IMG/VR virus record: IMGVR_UViG_3300009408_000034
Coordinates: 1 to 22,639 of that record
Direction: 5' to 3' (one strand)
DNA from: a virus
DNA length: 22,639 nucleotides
Shown piece by piece: positions 11,698 to 19,506 of this stretch. The number at the start of each line of letters is the position of its first letter. The first letter of the stretch is position 1. The notes beneath the pieces are model-generated. The model did no database searches and was not told where the DNA came from. It saw nothing but the letters and a program-made list of their open reading frames with translations. Position numbers and translations under genes: made by a program.

Positions 11698-12392
11698 GGG
11701 CCGAATCCGGTCTCAGGCACATTAACTGGAAAATCCTGAAGCCTATTAGGTTCCATCATTAAGGTTTCGCTAGGCTTGTCATTCTGTTTTTCCAGTTCAA
11801 ATTGTGTCTGGAAATCCCTAAATTCTTCACCATAATCAAGACCCTTGGTTTTCCTGAATCTCCATATCAAATCAAGTTCCAATAGATATTCAGGGAAAAT
11901 TGATAAATCCCCATCTGCATTGTATTTGTTTGATGGGTTCGTCCCGCCGGAATCTGTAGTCCATTGGTCTGAAACATATTCATATACAAGCGTTTCAATA
12001 GCAGTAGGCGTAGGGTCAATATATAATAGATTCCCAAAAACTCTGATTCGCTTTCTTATGCCCTGAACGGCGATTGCTGACTTTCTAAATTGCCATTCCT
12101 GTGGCGATATAGAACCGCGCATCTTCCAGTAATTCGTTCTGTCCCATAAGGTGTTATCTATGATTCTTACGAAATCTTTTGGCAGTGCATAACTTGCAGT
12201 CGATGCAACAGTAATTACTGTTTGTTCCTTGATTAACCTGTTCCAGTTAAAGCGTCTTGCAAGCATTTGCCCGGAACGATTGAGCAGAGACAGCATTTGA
12301 ATAGATGTCTTGTTCGTGCTGGAAATAACATCCAATGGTTGGTCAATACCGATGGCATCCGCTGTATTCTGGACAATCGTTAAAAGACTCAT
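11694..12392 (-). CDS. Head-tail adaptor protein (gp4/gp6-like, 232 residues)
   Basis: The N-terminal segment MSLLTIVQNTADAIGIDQPL, then SIQMLSLLNRSGQMLARRFN and NWNRLIKEQTVITVASTASY ALP, is characteristic of phage head-to-tail connector proteins: an early alpha bundle followed by 'L..RxxWxxL..ExxxxTxxG..xYxLPxDF'. The rest includes DNTLWDRTNYWKMRGSISPQ EW, also typical. It would bind the portal ring from below and receive the tail hub. Gene order (capsid, decoration, HhH protein, adaptor, hub) supports the role. The exact family (P22 gp4-like or other adaptor) is not resolved. Confidence 0.65.
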   Translation of the reverse strand: MSLLTIVQNTADAIGIDQPLDVISSTNKTSIQMLSLLNRSGQMLARRFNWNRLIKEQTVITVASTASYALPKDFVRIIDNTLWDRTNYWKMRGSISPQEWQFRKSAIAVQGIRKRIRVFGNLLYIDPTPTAIETLVYEYVSDQWTTDSGGTNPSNKYNADGDLSIFPEYLLELDLIWRFRKTKGLDYGEEFRDFQTQFELEKQNDKPSETLMMEPNRLQDFPVNVPETGFGP

Positions 12393-12958
12393 GCGGCCTT
12401 CTTAGTGGGCTTACGAGCAGCGCGTGCTTTTGCCATACGTTTCTGTGCAGGAGTCATATCTTCCCCCTTTTCAGGTTTAGTATTTGCAACAGCAGCCATT
12501 TGTTTACTTAATTCTTCAAGTTGTTTTGCAAGTACTTCATTTTTCTTTTCGAGAGATTCAATCTTGGAAGAATCTCCGATATATGATTCCGCCCTGTTTT
12601 TCAAATCCCGTGCACCATGGCCTATCTTCTGCAATCCTGTCTCGGAACATTCAGCCATTGATTCAACTGTATATACTCCAAGAGCCTGTAACTCTTTCAC
12701 CATTGATGGAGAAATACCCGGTATCCTGTCAATCGGTGTTCCAACGTGAGCCTCATCTCTTCCTGCATCATACGCAGTCCATTCAGTAGGATAATCAATT
12801 TTGTCCTTTTCCCGAACACCACGTTTAATGATTTGGTTTTTTTGTCCAGGAACCTGTATCTCGATATAGTCCTGATCCTGATAAATTTCACGACCTTCCT
12901 GTTTTGACTTGAATCCCATCAATACGGGGAATTTGTAAAATCGAACATGATTAGCCAT
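12389..12958 (-). CDS. Head-region protein with helix-hairpin-helix domain and basic tail (189 residues)
   Basis: The N-terminal ~70 residues are a virion-type domain (MANHVRFYKFPVLMGFKSKQ start). Residues 73-126 (GTPIDRIPGISPSMVKELQA, then LGVYTVESMAECSETGLQKI) form tandem helix-hairpin-helix repeats of the kind found in phage proteins beside capsid genes. A coiled coil (131-156) and a Lys/Arg/Ala-rich end (RMAKARAARKPTKKAA) follow, likely contacting packaged DNA. It has a good ribosome site (AAGGAGACAAA) just after the putative terminator. Function is a guess: head completion or DNA contact. Confidence 0.6.
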   Translation of the reverse strand: MANHVRFYKFPVLMGFKSKQEGREIYQDQDYIEIQVPGQKNQIIKRGVREKDKIDYPTEWTAYDAGRDEAHVGTPIDRIPGISPSMVKELQALGVYTVESMAECSETGLQKIGHGARDLKNRAESYIGDSSKIESLEKKNEVLAKQLEELSKQMAAVANTKPEKGEDMTPAQKRMAKARAARKPTKKAA

Positions 12959-12967
12959 TTTGTCTCC

Positions 12968-12998
12968 TTGAAAGGAAAGGGAGAGCCGAAACTCTCCC
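12968..12998 (-). terminator. Putative Rho-independent terminator after the decoration gene
   Basis: On the minus strand a 7-bp stem GGGAGAG/CTCTCCC (12992-12998 and 12979-12985) with a six-base loop TTTCGG is followed by TTTCCTTTC. The U-rich tail is interrupted by C, so termination is probably partial. It would reduce expression of the genes downstream of the capsid and decoration genes. Confidence 0.55.
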
Positions 12999-13011
12999 CA
13001 CCAGTTTTGTA

Positions 13012-13025
13012 TAGCCCGAAGGCTA
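13012..13025 (-). other. Small UUCG-loop hairpin at the end of the decoration gene
   Basis: On the minus strand TAGCC-TTCG-GGCTA forms a five-base-pair stem closed by a C(UUCG)G tetraloop, an exceptionally stable type. It starts a few bases after the stop codon and 14 bases before the terminator-like stem, and may protect the 3' end of the abundant capsid mRNA. Confidence 0.45.
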
Positions 13026-13027
13026 GA

Positions 13028-13531
13028 TTACGCAGCTAGACCATCGTCCATTGCTGGATAATGAATCTCTAACTCAGCCTGCCCTGCCGCCGGAGTACCA
13101 ATCGCAGAAGCCCCTTTACAGTTCTTCACACGATCACCAGCAACAATAGCATCATCCATGGTTCCGGCAGTTGCCGTTGCATAACAATTTGCATTGTCAG
13201 CAAAGGATGCCTTCACAAGGCCAACAGCCTTTCCATAGATTTGATACCAACCATACTGACCTGCTACATTCGCACTCATGGCAACAGCCACAGGCCCGAT
13301 TGCATTGGCAGCCAGAAGAGCAGTTGAGCCATCATCAGCGTTGAATGTCACAACACTACCAACGGCAGTGGAAGCAACACCCAACAGATAAATAAACTCA
13401 CCAGACCCGTAGGCGGTAGCAGCAATATCCTTGGCACGGACAATCTCGCCAAGCTCGTGATTCTTGGTTGTCGAAGTAGCATCAATAGCCTGCTGTACGA
13501 CATACGGTTCTGTTGATTTGAAATCACTCAT
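13028..13531 (-). CDS. Head decoration-like capsid auxiliary protein (167 residues)
   Basis: This protein begins MSDFKSTEPYVVQQAIDATS and its centre reads GEFIYLLGVASTAVGSVVTF, then GPVAVAMSANVAGQYGWYQI YGKAVGLV. This beta-rich, Ala/Val/Gly pattern is typical of small capsid decoration or cement proteins encoded next to HK97-type capsid genes (DUF2190-like). The strong ribosome site AAAGGAGGT predicts high expression, matching a structural protein in many copies. It lies 12 bases after the capsid gene and before a terminator-like stem, so capsid and decoration genes form one highly expressed pair. The role is inferred from position and pattern. Confidence 0.65.
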   Translation of the reverse strand: MSDFKSTEPYVVQQAIDATSTTKNHELGEIVRAKDIAATAYGSGEFIYLLGVASTAVGSVVTFNADDGSTALLAANAIGPVAVAMSANVAGQYGWYQIYGKAVGLVKASFADNANCYATATAGTMDDAIVAGDRVKNCKGASAIGTPAAGQAELEIHYPAMDDGLAA

Positions 13532-13543
13532 GTCATACCTCCT

Positions 13544-14503
13544 TTACTCAAACAACACTGATTGCAGAGAAGCATTTGACGTAGTCAAATTACCTGCAAA
13601 CAGAATCAGATGTACCGATGCGTCCTGATTGATACTCTCACGAGCATCCATCGGCTGGAACAAACGCTTGGGTGCATAGCGGAAGTTCAAGAAATCAGTA
13701 TTCAGCATATACATATGATTCGCTGGAATACCAGTTGAATCTTCATAAACCACCGGCACGTTCGCTTCATAAGCCAGTGACTTGAAACCAGCCACTGCAT
13801 CATTAGTCGTTACGCGCTGGATAGCCTGCAATGAAGCCCAGAACAGTTTGTAATAGGCGGAATCCGCAACAATCAGGTCAGGTTTATCATTTCCGCGCTG
13901 GGCAGAAAGGAAAGCCGAGTTCATATAACCCTGAATGTTTGCAGACGTTGCCGCAGCACCACCATCATTGACAGAATCATACTTCTGGTTACGCCAAAAC
14001 GTGAAGTTAGCGCGGTTAATGCCGCCAACTGTACCAGTCGTAGGATCATCAGCGACGATAGACTGCAAGCCACCAATTTCTTTACCACCATTACCAGTAC
14101 CATCAGCATACATGCCGACAGTAACCTGATTACGCATGGTATTTTCTGCATTCTTAATACGAGCAGAAAGCAAACTAATAATAGCTTCCTCACCAGTATT
14201 CTGAACATCAGACTCAAGACCACTAATAGAAACTGAACCGGCAGCCTGTTTCCAGTCAAATGTTGCAGCAGAAATTACATCAGGTGGTGTGATCGGGATT
14301 GCTTCATAGCCACTGTACCAGGTGAAGTTTCCTTCCGAATACTCCAATTCTTGTACAATTTCACGGCCTGAAGCTGGCGACCATCCACCCTTCTCACGAG
14401 TTTTGCTCAGGATTGCATTGCCTTTGCTGACATTATCAGCAATTTTTCCGCTTCTATCCCTGAGCGTAGTCGTGATAAGTTCAGACAAATTTGGATTTGC
14501 CAT
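13544..14503 (-). CDS. Major capsid protein, HK97-fold type
   Basis: The 319-residue protein begins MANPNLSELITTTLRDRSGK, then IADNVSKGNAILSKTREKGG, and continues with GREIVQELEYSEGNFTWYSG YEAI. It later has EIGGLQSIVADDPTTGTVGG INRANF, and ends SINQDASVHLILFAGNLTTS. These are the signature stretches of the capsid family used by BPP-1 and BcepC6B-like podoviruses. No prohead protease or N-terminal delta domain is evident; the separate upstream acidic scaffold fits. The ribosome site AAAGGAG before the ATG is strong. Confidence 0.85.
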   Translation of the reverse strand: MANPNLSELITTTLRDRSGKIADNVSKGNAILSKTREKGGWSPASGREIVQELEYSEGNFTWYSGYEAIPITPPDVISAATFDWKQAAGSVSISGLESDVQNTGEEAIISLLSARIKNAENTMRNQVTVGMYADGTGNGGKEIGGLQSIVADDPTTGTVGGINRANFTFWRNQKYDSVNDGGAAATSANIQGYMNSAFLSAQRGNDKPDLIVADSAYYKLFWASLQAIQRVTTNDAVAGFKSLAYEANVPVVYEDSTGIPANHMYMLNTDFLNFRYAPKRLFQPMDARESINQDASVHLILFAGNLTTSNASLQSVLFE

Positions 14504-14541
14504 ATTTCACTCCTTTACTCATTTTTTTATGGGATAAACTG

Positions 14542-14591
14542 ACTGTTACAGTGCTTATCGTCATTTCATATAGCTGACCTGAACAGGTGCT
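14542..14591 (-). promoter_or_regulatory. Intergenic hairpins between scaffold and capsid genes
   Basis: This 86-base gap (14504-14589) is the largest in the late block. Its minus-strand transcript can form AGC.ACCTG/CAGGT.GCT (14572-14591) beginning at the scaffold stop codon, and ACTG/CAGT (14542-14552). No U-run follows, so neither is a terminator. They could mark an mRNA processing site or protect a capsid-specific transcript. I see no convincing -35/-10 promoter here. Confidence 0.3.
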
Positions 14592-15645
14592 ATTTACTCG
14601 CTGCGTCCTTGTAGTTCTTACGCAGTGTCTCTCGCAAAGACAGTTCACGACCTTTGTCGTCCTGTGGCGTGCCGGAACCTTTACGGTTCACCTTGGCAGC
14701 TCTCTTTGCCTTATTCGTTTTCTCGTTCGTTTCCTTGATACGTTTCTTTGATTCAGATGATTCAATCTCTGCCATCATCTTCTTTCGCGTATCAGGATTT
14801 GCCCATACTGCTTTCTCATAGGCAGATTGCAAGTCTTTTGCCGTTCCAGCCCTTACCAAATCCACCATATCTGCATAGACATCCTCAAAATATGGATGCT
14901 CCAGTCCTGAATCGTTTTTTGCATCCTTGAAAGTTTGAATCTCACGATTCATTTCTTCCATAGTCTGCTGATTCGCAGATGATTCCTGTTGAGTCAATTT
15001 CGACTCAAGCGCAGATATTTGTTTCTGCAAGGCTGAAATCTGAGGCGAATCTTCATCCTCGTATTCATCTTCCATACCCATTTCAACATTATATGATTCC
15101 GCAAGCCATTTAATCGCGCCCTTTGGGTCACGTTGCAGGAAGTCATGTGCAGCTACAAGTTGTTTGATTGCTCCAATATCATCCACACCATTGAGTTCAA
15201 AGTCTTGACGATATGGTGAAAGCATTTCTTTTATATCATCATTGAACCTTTTTTCTCGGGCAATGGATTGAGTCTTGCCATTGTAATCCTTTTCCATTGA
15301 AGAATAACGGCGATTGATAAATTCTTTTGCATCATCATCAAGACCATCAAACATTTCACGGTCTTTCTTAGACCAGTGTTCCGGAGAAACAAGTCCTTCT
15401 GTATCTTCTTCGGATTCATCTTCCGACTCATCAACAGGTTCATCTTCTGTCTCGTCAGCCGATTCATCTTTCGGCGCATCATCAGGATTATCTTCTTCTG
15501 TTTCATCAACAGGTTTTTCTGGTGTTTCATCTGGTGTTTCTTCAGTGGGCTCATCAGGCGTATCCTCTGCCATTTTATCCCAATTTGCTTTCAGTGAATC
15601 TTGTACCGTTTCCGCTGGATCGTTTCCGATTGCTTCATCCGTCAT
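14590..15645 (-). CDS. Capsid scaffolding protein (351 residues)
   Basis: Residues about 22-84 are almost entirely acidic with Pro/Thr repeats (DEPTEETPDETPEKPVDETE and similar). Then comes a helical core (about 85-190), a coiled coil (SPQISALQKQISALESKLTQ, 200-240), the segment HPYFEDVYADMVDLVRAGTA KDLQSAYEKAVWANP (250-284) and a basic C-terminus. Acidic N-terminus plus central coiled coil plus basic C-terminal capsid-binding helix is the classical layout of a scaffold, and the position just before the capsid gene confirms it. It is released or degraded after head assembly. Confidence 0.8.
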   Translation of the reverse strand: MTDEAIGNDPAETVQDSLKANWDKMAEDTPDEPTEETPDETPEKPVDETEEDNPDDAPKDESADETEDEPVDESEDESEEDTEGLVSPEHWSKKDREMFDGLDDDAKEFINRRYSSMEKDYNGKTQSIAREKRFNDDIKEMLSPYRQDFELNGVDDIGAIKQLVAAHDFLQRDPKGAIKWLAESYNVEMGMEDEYEDEDSPQISALQKQISALESKLTQQESSANQQTMEEMNREIQTFKDAKNDSGLEHPYFEDVYADMVDLVRAGTAKDLQSAYEKAVWANPDTRKKMMAEIESSESKKRIKETNEKTNKAKRAAKVNRKGSGTPQDDKGRELSLRETLRKNYKDAASK

Positions 15646-15649
15646 TTAA

Positions 15650-15922
15650 TTACTCCTGTGGTAAGATAGATTTGTCGTTTCCGACTTCCGTGAGATTATT
15701 TTCTCTCAAGAAATTTTTATGTTGAGTTCGTGAATGAACCCAACGGCCATCACCTGCGATAGCTTTATATGACTGAAATGCAGGGGCTATTTGAGTGGGC
15801 GTGATTATCATGTGTGTCTTTCCGCCACACGCACACTTTGGCGAATCGCGTCTGGATGCTATCGGACTGTAATACTCAGTGTGTGAAGAACACGATTCAC
15901 ATTCGCATGTATAAAGAGGCAT
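15650..15922 (-). CDS. FmdB-like zinc-ribbon protein (90 residues)
   Basis: It starts MPLYTCECESCSSHTEYYSP with C6, C8, C11, and has SPKCACGGKT (C30, C32). The CxxC...CxC spacing and the 'MPxYxxxCxxC' start match the FmdB-type zinc ribbon. The C-terminus (WVHSRTQHKNFLRENNLTEV, then GNDK) carries a pattern seen in phage versions ('R.Q...FLR...LxEVGND'). Such genes are common between scaffold and ejection-protein genes. Function is unknown; zinc-mediated protein or nucleic-acid binding is likely. Its ATG is immediately followed by the upstream gene's stop (no gap). Confidence 0.7.
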   Translation of the reverse strand: MPLYTCECESCSSHTEYYSPIASRRDSPKCACGGKTHMIITPTQIAPAFQSYKAIAGDGRWVHSRTQHKNFLRENNLTEVGNDKSILPQE

Positions 15923-18325
15923 TTATTGGTTCCCTAATGGTATTTTCCCTGAACGAACGCCTTTGCTGAAATCTTTTCTAAGGTCTCCGTTTATCTGGGT
16001 AAGCGTTCTTGCAAAGGCAGTGATAATATCTGACTGTGTTTTAAGGCCATCGCCAAATAAAAATCTGCTCAATGTTTTGCTGGTAATCATTTTTCCAAGC
16101 AATCCATAATATAAAAGCTTGCCGGAAGCCGATGTGACATCATTGATTACCTTGGAAACAAGCCCTGCGCCTACAAGCCCGACTTGTGCTGATTCTGTAC
16201 TTGCAATGTCACGGATATTCGTTAAAAGTTTCAGGTCGTTTTCTGTGAGAACGGCTTTATCTATCCCGCTTTCCCGCATCTTATCAAGAATACTGCCGAG
16301 GGCTTTTCCGTTGAATTTCACAACACCACCGGCTTCAACCTTTGAGGAAGCAGCCAATAGTGTTCCCATGAAACCAGCTCTTGCCGTTGTTCCGCCCTCG
16401 GATGTTTTTCCGCCTAACTGTTCCATGAATTGCAATGCTTCTTCAGTTTTATTCGCATCAAATCTTGTTCCAAGGAAACGACCCTGATTCATTGATCCTT
16501 GAACAACCTTGAAAAGAGGCGATTTTGTAAGGATATTGTATTGTTCACCTATCTGTTTGAATGATTTTAATTCATTTTTGTTCAAAAGGATTTCGCGGGT
16601 CTGCTTCCCAAACCTTGTCAATTCCTTTTGAATCCCAGCAGGGTTATCTAATAACCGACCCTTGAAAGAATCGCGCACCTGTTCCCATTTATCTTTTGGA
16701 AGCGAGTTTCTAACAGTCAATAATCTAGCTGAACGATTAGGTCTTAAAAGTGTGCCTAATATCTCATCGGGAGTAGATGTCCTCACGAAAGATTTGATAA
16801 CCTTATTCTCAAGGCGCTGTTGTTTAGCTCTGAAAAATGAAGATGCTCGCCTATACGCAGACAACACTTGCGGATCAGGAATAACAAAATCCTTATTCAG
16901 TGCGTCATCTATTGAACGCCTCAGATTGGACGCAACAAAATTAGATTTGCTTGGCAATACATCAGCAGGGTGGTCTGCAAGTTTGATTGCTCTTTCCCTT
17001 AAAGCCCTTAGAACCGTAAGACTTTGGTTCCCGCCAAGCTGCTGAATATCATCAATGAGTTGCTTAACACCAGTATCCAGCGTATCGCTGACAGGAATAT
17101 CTTTCCCTGTGGCTGTTTTGCCAAATATCGGGGTTTCAGATTCAGATGCCGCCTGTTTGATACGATCAAGTTTTATCTGAATATCAACCTTTCTATTTGC
17201 CGCGATTTCATCTAATCGTGTATAGAGTCTTGACGCAGTTTCATTGACACGAGTTCTGAATGTAGAGAACCCTTCCTGTATTCCACGTCCGGATGATAAA
17301 AGAGACTGTTCCTTACCTATTAAGTCTTTGCCTAAAGAATCTATTTCCTGTTTGGTTGAATCAATAAGTTTAGGTCCAATATCTTTTTTCAACTTTTTGG
17401 CCGAATCAACAATATCTAACCCGCCCAATGCCTGTTTCTTTTCTTCAACGGCCTGAAATATCTTTAATTGTTGCGCAGCACGCTGTCTTTCAACCGTTGG
17501 GCTTAACCTGCCCGTTATACCTTCAGCCTGTCTTACAAATGGATTCTGTGAAACTTGACCCGGAGTAAGGTGTGTATCAAGTTCGGTTGCAGCTTTAACC
17601 ATCTGTTTTTGTTCTGGAGCTAACCTTACAGTACCTTTCCCAAGAACTCCAGATACAATACGTCCTCCCGCCTGTCCAGTCGCGGCTAGGCCACCCTCTA
17701 ATGCTGATTGTCCTGCAACCGCCAATGGAGAATCCTTCTGGAATCCTCTCAGCCTCTCTGTTTCCTGCGCAATTTCGTTTCCTGCGAAAGCGCCAATACC
17801 AACCTTGATTGCAGATGCGACTAATCCTGCGGGGCTAAGCCCACCAGCAACAGCACCAGCGATTGCCGGAGCACTACCTGCCAAGTCTGCAATATCTCCC
17901 AAGTCCGGGCGGTCAGGGTCAACTATTGTGAAGGGTTCGTTTGGAGATTTCCTGAAAAACAATTCCCCATTAGTAAATCCCGGAACATCAGTCTGAACTC
18001 TTTTCAAGTCGCCTTCAGGGAAACGCGCTTTTATCTTTGCCAGTTTTTCTTCGTCAGTGTTGGACAGCGATAAATCAGCCCTTAACCCAAATGAAGCACC
18101 TTTTTCAAAATCAACAGGTCCGCCAAGCTGTTCTGATGCCTGTTTCTTGAATGCCTTTACCCTTTCATCAACAGTGCCAGAACTTAAATCAGTAACAACA
18201 TTATCTTGGCTGCCACCGATAGTCGATTGACGTGTAGAATCTAATTGATTCTGCGTTGGCGCATCTTGGAATTGTGCAAATCCATCCTGTGGAGCATCTG
18301 CGAATTGCGCGAAAGGATCAGCCAT
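15923..18325 (-). CDS. Internal virion / DNA-ejection-like protein (800 residues)
   Basis: The N-terminus carries two copies of the motif DPFAQF(A/Q)DAP (FAQFADAP then FAQFQDAP), found at the start of many phage internal virion proteins. A hydrophobic Ala/Gly-rich segment lies around residues 143-180 (LAGSAPAIAGAVAGGLSPAG LVASAIKVGIGAFAGNE), able to insert into a membrane. Long helices and a second hydrophobic patch near the C-terminus (VGLVGAGLVSKV, LLYYGLLGKM) follow. Size, helicity and membrane-active segments fit ejection proteins that form a channel across the envelope in podophages. No lytic transglycosylase motif is visible. Start overlaps the upstream stop (TAATG). Confidence 0.65.
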   Translation of the reverse strand: MADPFAQFADAPQDGFAQFQDAPTQNQLDSTRQSTIGGSQDNVVTDLSSGTVDERVKAFKKQASEQLGGPVDFEKGASFGLRADLSLSNTDEEKLAKIKARFPEGDLKRVQTDVPGFTNGELFFRKSPNEPFTIVDPDRPDLGDIADLAGSAPAIAGAVAGGLSPAGLVASAIKVGIGAFAGNEIAQETERLRGFQKDSPLAVAGQSALEGGLAATGQAGGRIVSGVLGKGTVRLAPEQKQMVKAATELDTHLTPGQVSQNPFVRQAEGITGRLSPTVERQRAAQQLKIFQAVEEKKQALGGLDIVDSAKKLKKDIGPKLIDSTKQEIDSLGKDLIGKEQSLLSSGRGIQEGFSTFRTRVNETASRLYTRLDEIAANRKVDIQIKLDRIKQAASESETPIFGKTATGKDIPVSDTLDTGVKQLIDDIQQLGGNQSLTVLRALRERAIKLADHPADVLPSKSNFVASNLRRSIDDALNKDFVIPDPQVLSAYRRASSFFRAKQQRLENKVIKSFVRTSTPDEILGTLLRPNRSARLLTVRNSLPKDKWEQVRDSFKGRLLDNPAGIQKELTRFGKQTREILLNKNELKSFKQIGEQYNILTKSPLFKVVQGSMNQGRFLGTRFDANKTEEALQFMEQLGGKTSEGGTTARAGFMGTLLAASSKVEAGGVVKFNGKALGSILDKMRESGIDKAVLTENDLKLLTNIRDIASTESAQVGLVGAGLVSKVINDVTSASGKLLYYGLLGKMITSKTLSRFLFGDGLKTQSDIITAFARTLTQINGDLRKDFSKGVRSGKIPLGNQ

Positions 18326-19506
18326 TATCGCACCTTCTGCCTGCCATCGGGAGTAATGAAAACAGTCCCTTTAGGCAATGCAAGCGCATCATTTACGTCT
18401 TTTACTTGTACTGGTTGTTGTGTTATCTGTTTATCTACAGGATTAAGATTCCCTGTAAATGGTGTTTTATTTATCACACTAAATCTGATTCTGAAATCCC
18501 TCTCTAACCCAGATGTGAAATTATCAATCACAGCAGCAAACTGTTTGGGGTCTTGTAATGAACCGCCAATTTCGTCAATGAATCGCTGTACATCTTTATC
18601 AGATACGCTTCTTGCTGTCTGCCCAGCGGCAGATGCAGCGGCAAAAGCCAGTTTGACAACATTAGCTTTGAACACAGCATTTTGTGCGCCTATGCCAGCT
18701 TTATCGAAACTATATTTTGATGGGTCAAGTGACGCTGATATTTTAATGCCTGATAATTCAGCAAAGTTTTTCGCCTGTGTAACAAATCCTGTAAGATTTC
18801 TTTCAAACGCGCCTGATAACCCAAGAATTTTAGGGTCTTTCAAAACAGCAGCTTTCATATCTTCTGCTGTTGCCAACGCTTGTCTGGTTGCAATTTCACT
18901 GTTTTGTAAATCAATTTTCTGCTTCCCTATTTGGGTCTTGGTTCCTCCAAAGCCTAATTGGTCAGGAGTTCCAGTTACATTAGTGGAAACGATTTGTGAC
19001 CCAACAGGGGCAGCAACAAAACTGCCATCCTTCTGCCTAATTTCCGGCAACCCATCCACAGGATTTATTCTGCCAACTCTAATCTTCTTTCCCGGAGCCT
19101 TTATGTTCATACTCTTGAATTTTGGTTGTTTTAATTTTGCTCTTGCCGTCTGTTGAGCTATTGCACCAGCCAACGCAGCAGTCTGAACTGGTTTCCCCGC
19201 AGCGGAGAATTGTTCAGCAGTTGGTTTCTGTTGGTTCTGAAGAGCATTAAATAAATCGGCATTTGCCTTCTTCGTTGCTTCATCGCGCGTCCCCTGCGCC
19301 GTGATAAAGTCATTCAGTTTCGTATCAGCACTATTCCTCGCCCTACCTGCAATAAACGCCTGTGCGAGTTTTGCGAGCCCCTGTGTGATGCCTATGGAAC
19401 CTCTTTGGTCGAATTGGATAGGTTGATTAGCCTGTTGTTGTAAAAGGTCGGCTGTGGATATTCCACGCTTAATGGCGGCTAATTGAAGGGCTAATGAATC
19501 AGGCAT
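18325..19506 (-). CDS. Internal virion-like protein (393 residues)
   Basis: The start MPDSLALQLAAIKRGISTAD is chosen because GGAGGT lies eight bases before it, and it overlaps the upstream gene by eight bases; an in-frame ATG five codons earlier is too close to that site. The protein is Gln/Ala-rich and helical (ADLLQQQANQPIQFDQRGSI, then GLAKLAQAFIAGRARNSADT). The middle is beta-like (RVGRINPVDGLPEIRQKDGS) and the end is a longer helical domain. It lies between two other virion-type genes in the podophage ejection-protein slot. A structural or ejection role is inferred from composition and position. Confidence 0.55.
   Translation of the reverse strand: MPDSLALQLAAIKRGISTADLLQQQANQPIQFDQRGSIGITQGLAKLAQAFIAGRARNSADTKLNDFITAQGTRDEATKKANADLFNALQNQQKPTAEQFSAAGKPVQTAALAGAIAQQTARAKLKQPKFKSMNIKAPGKKIRVGRINPVDGLPEIRQKDGSFVAAPVGSQIVSTNVTGTPDQLGFGGTKTQIGKQKIDLQNSEIATRQALATAEDMKAAVLKDPKILGLSGAFERNLTGFVTQAKNFAELSGIKISASLDPSKYSFDKAGIGAQNAVFKANVVKLAFAAASAAGQTARSVSDKDVQRFIDEIGGSLQDPKQFAAVIDNFTSGLERDFRIRFSVINKTPFTGNLNPVDKQITQQPVQVKDVNDALALPKGTVFITPDGRQKVR

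Noticed and set aside
12697-12891. Minus-strand frame within the HhH protein gene
   Set aside because: It is an out-of-frame shadow of a gene with clear domain structure and ribosome site.
18245-19156. Long open reading frame of 303 codons on the plus strand
   Set aside because: It lies fully opposite two well-supported minus-strand virion genes, has no ribosome site, and its composition (Ser/Cys/Leu-rich) is that of a shadow frame.
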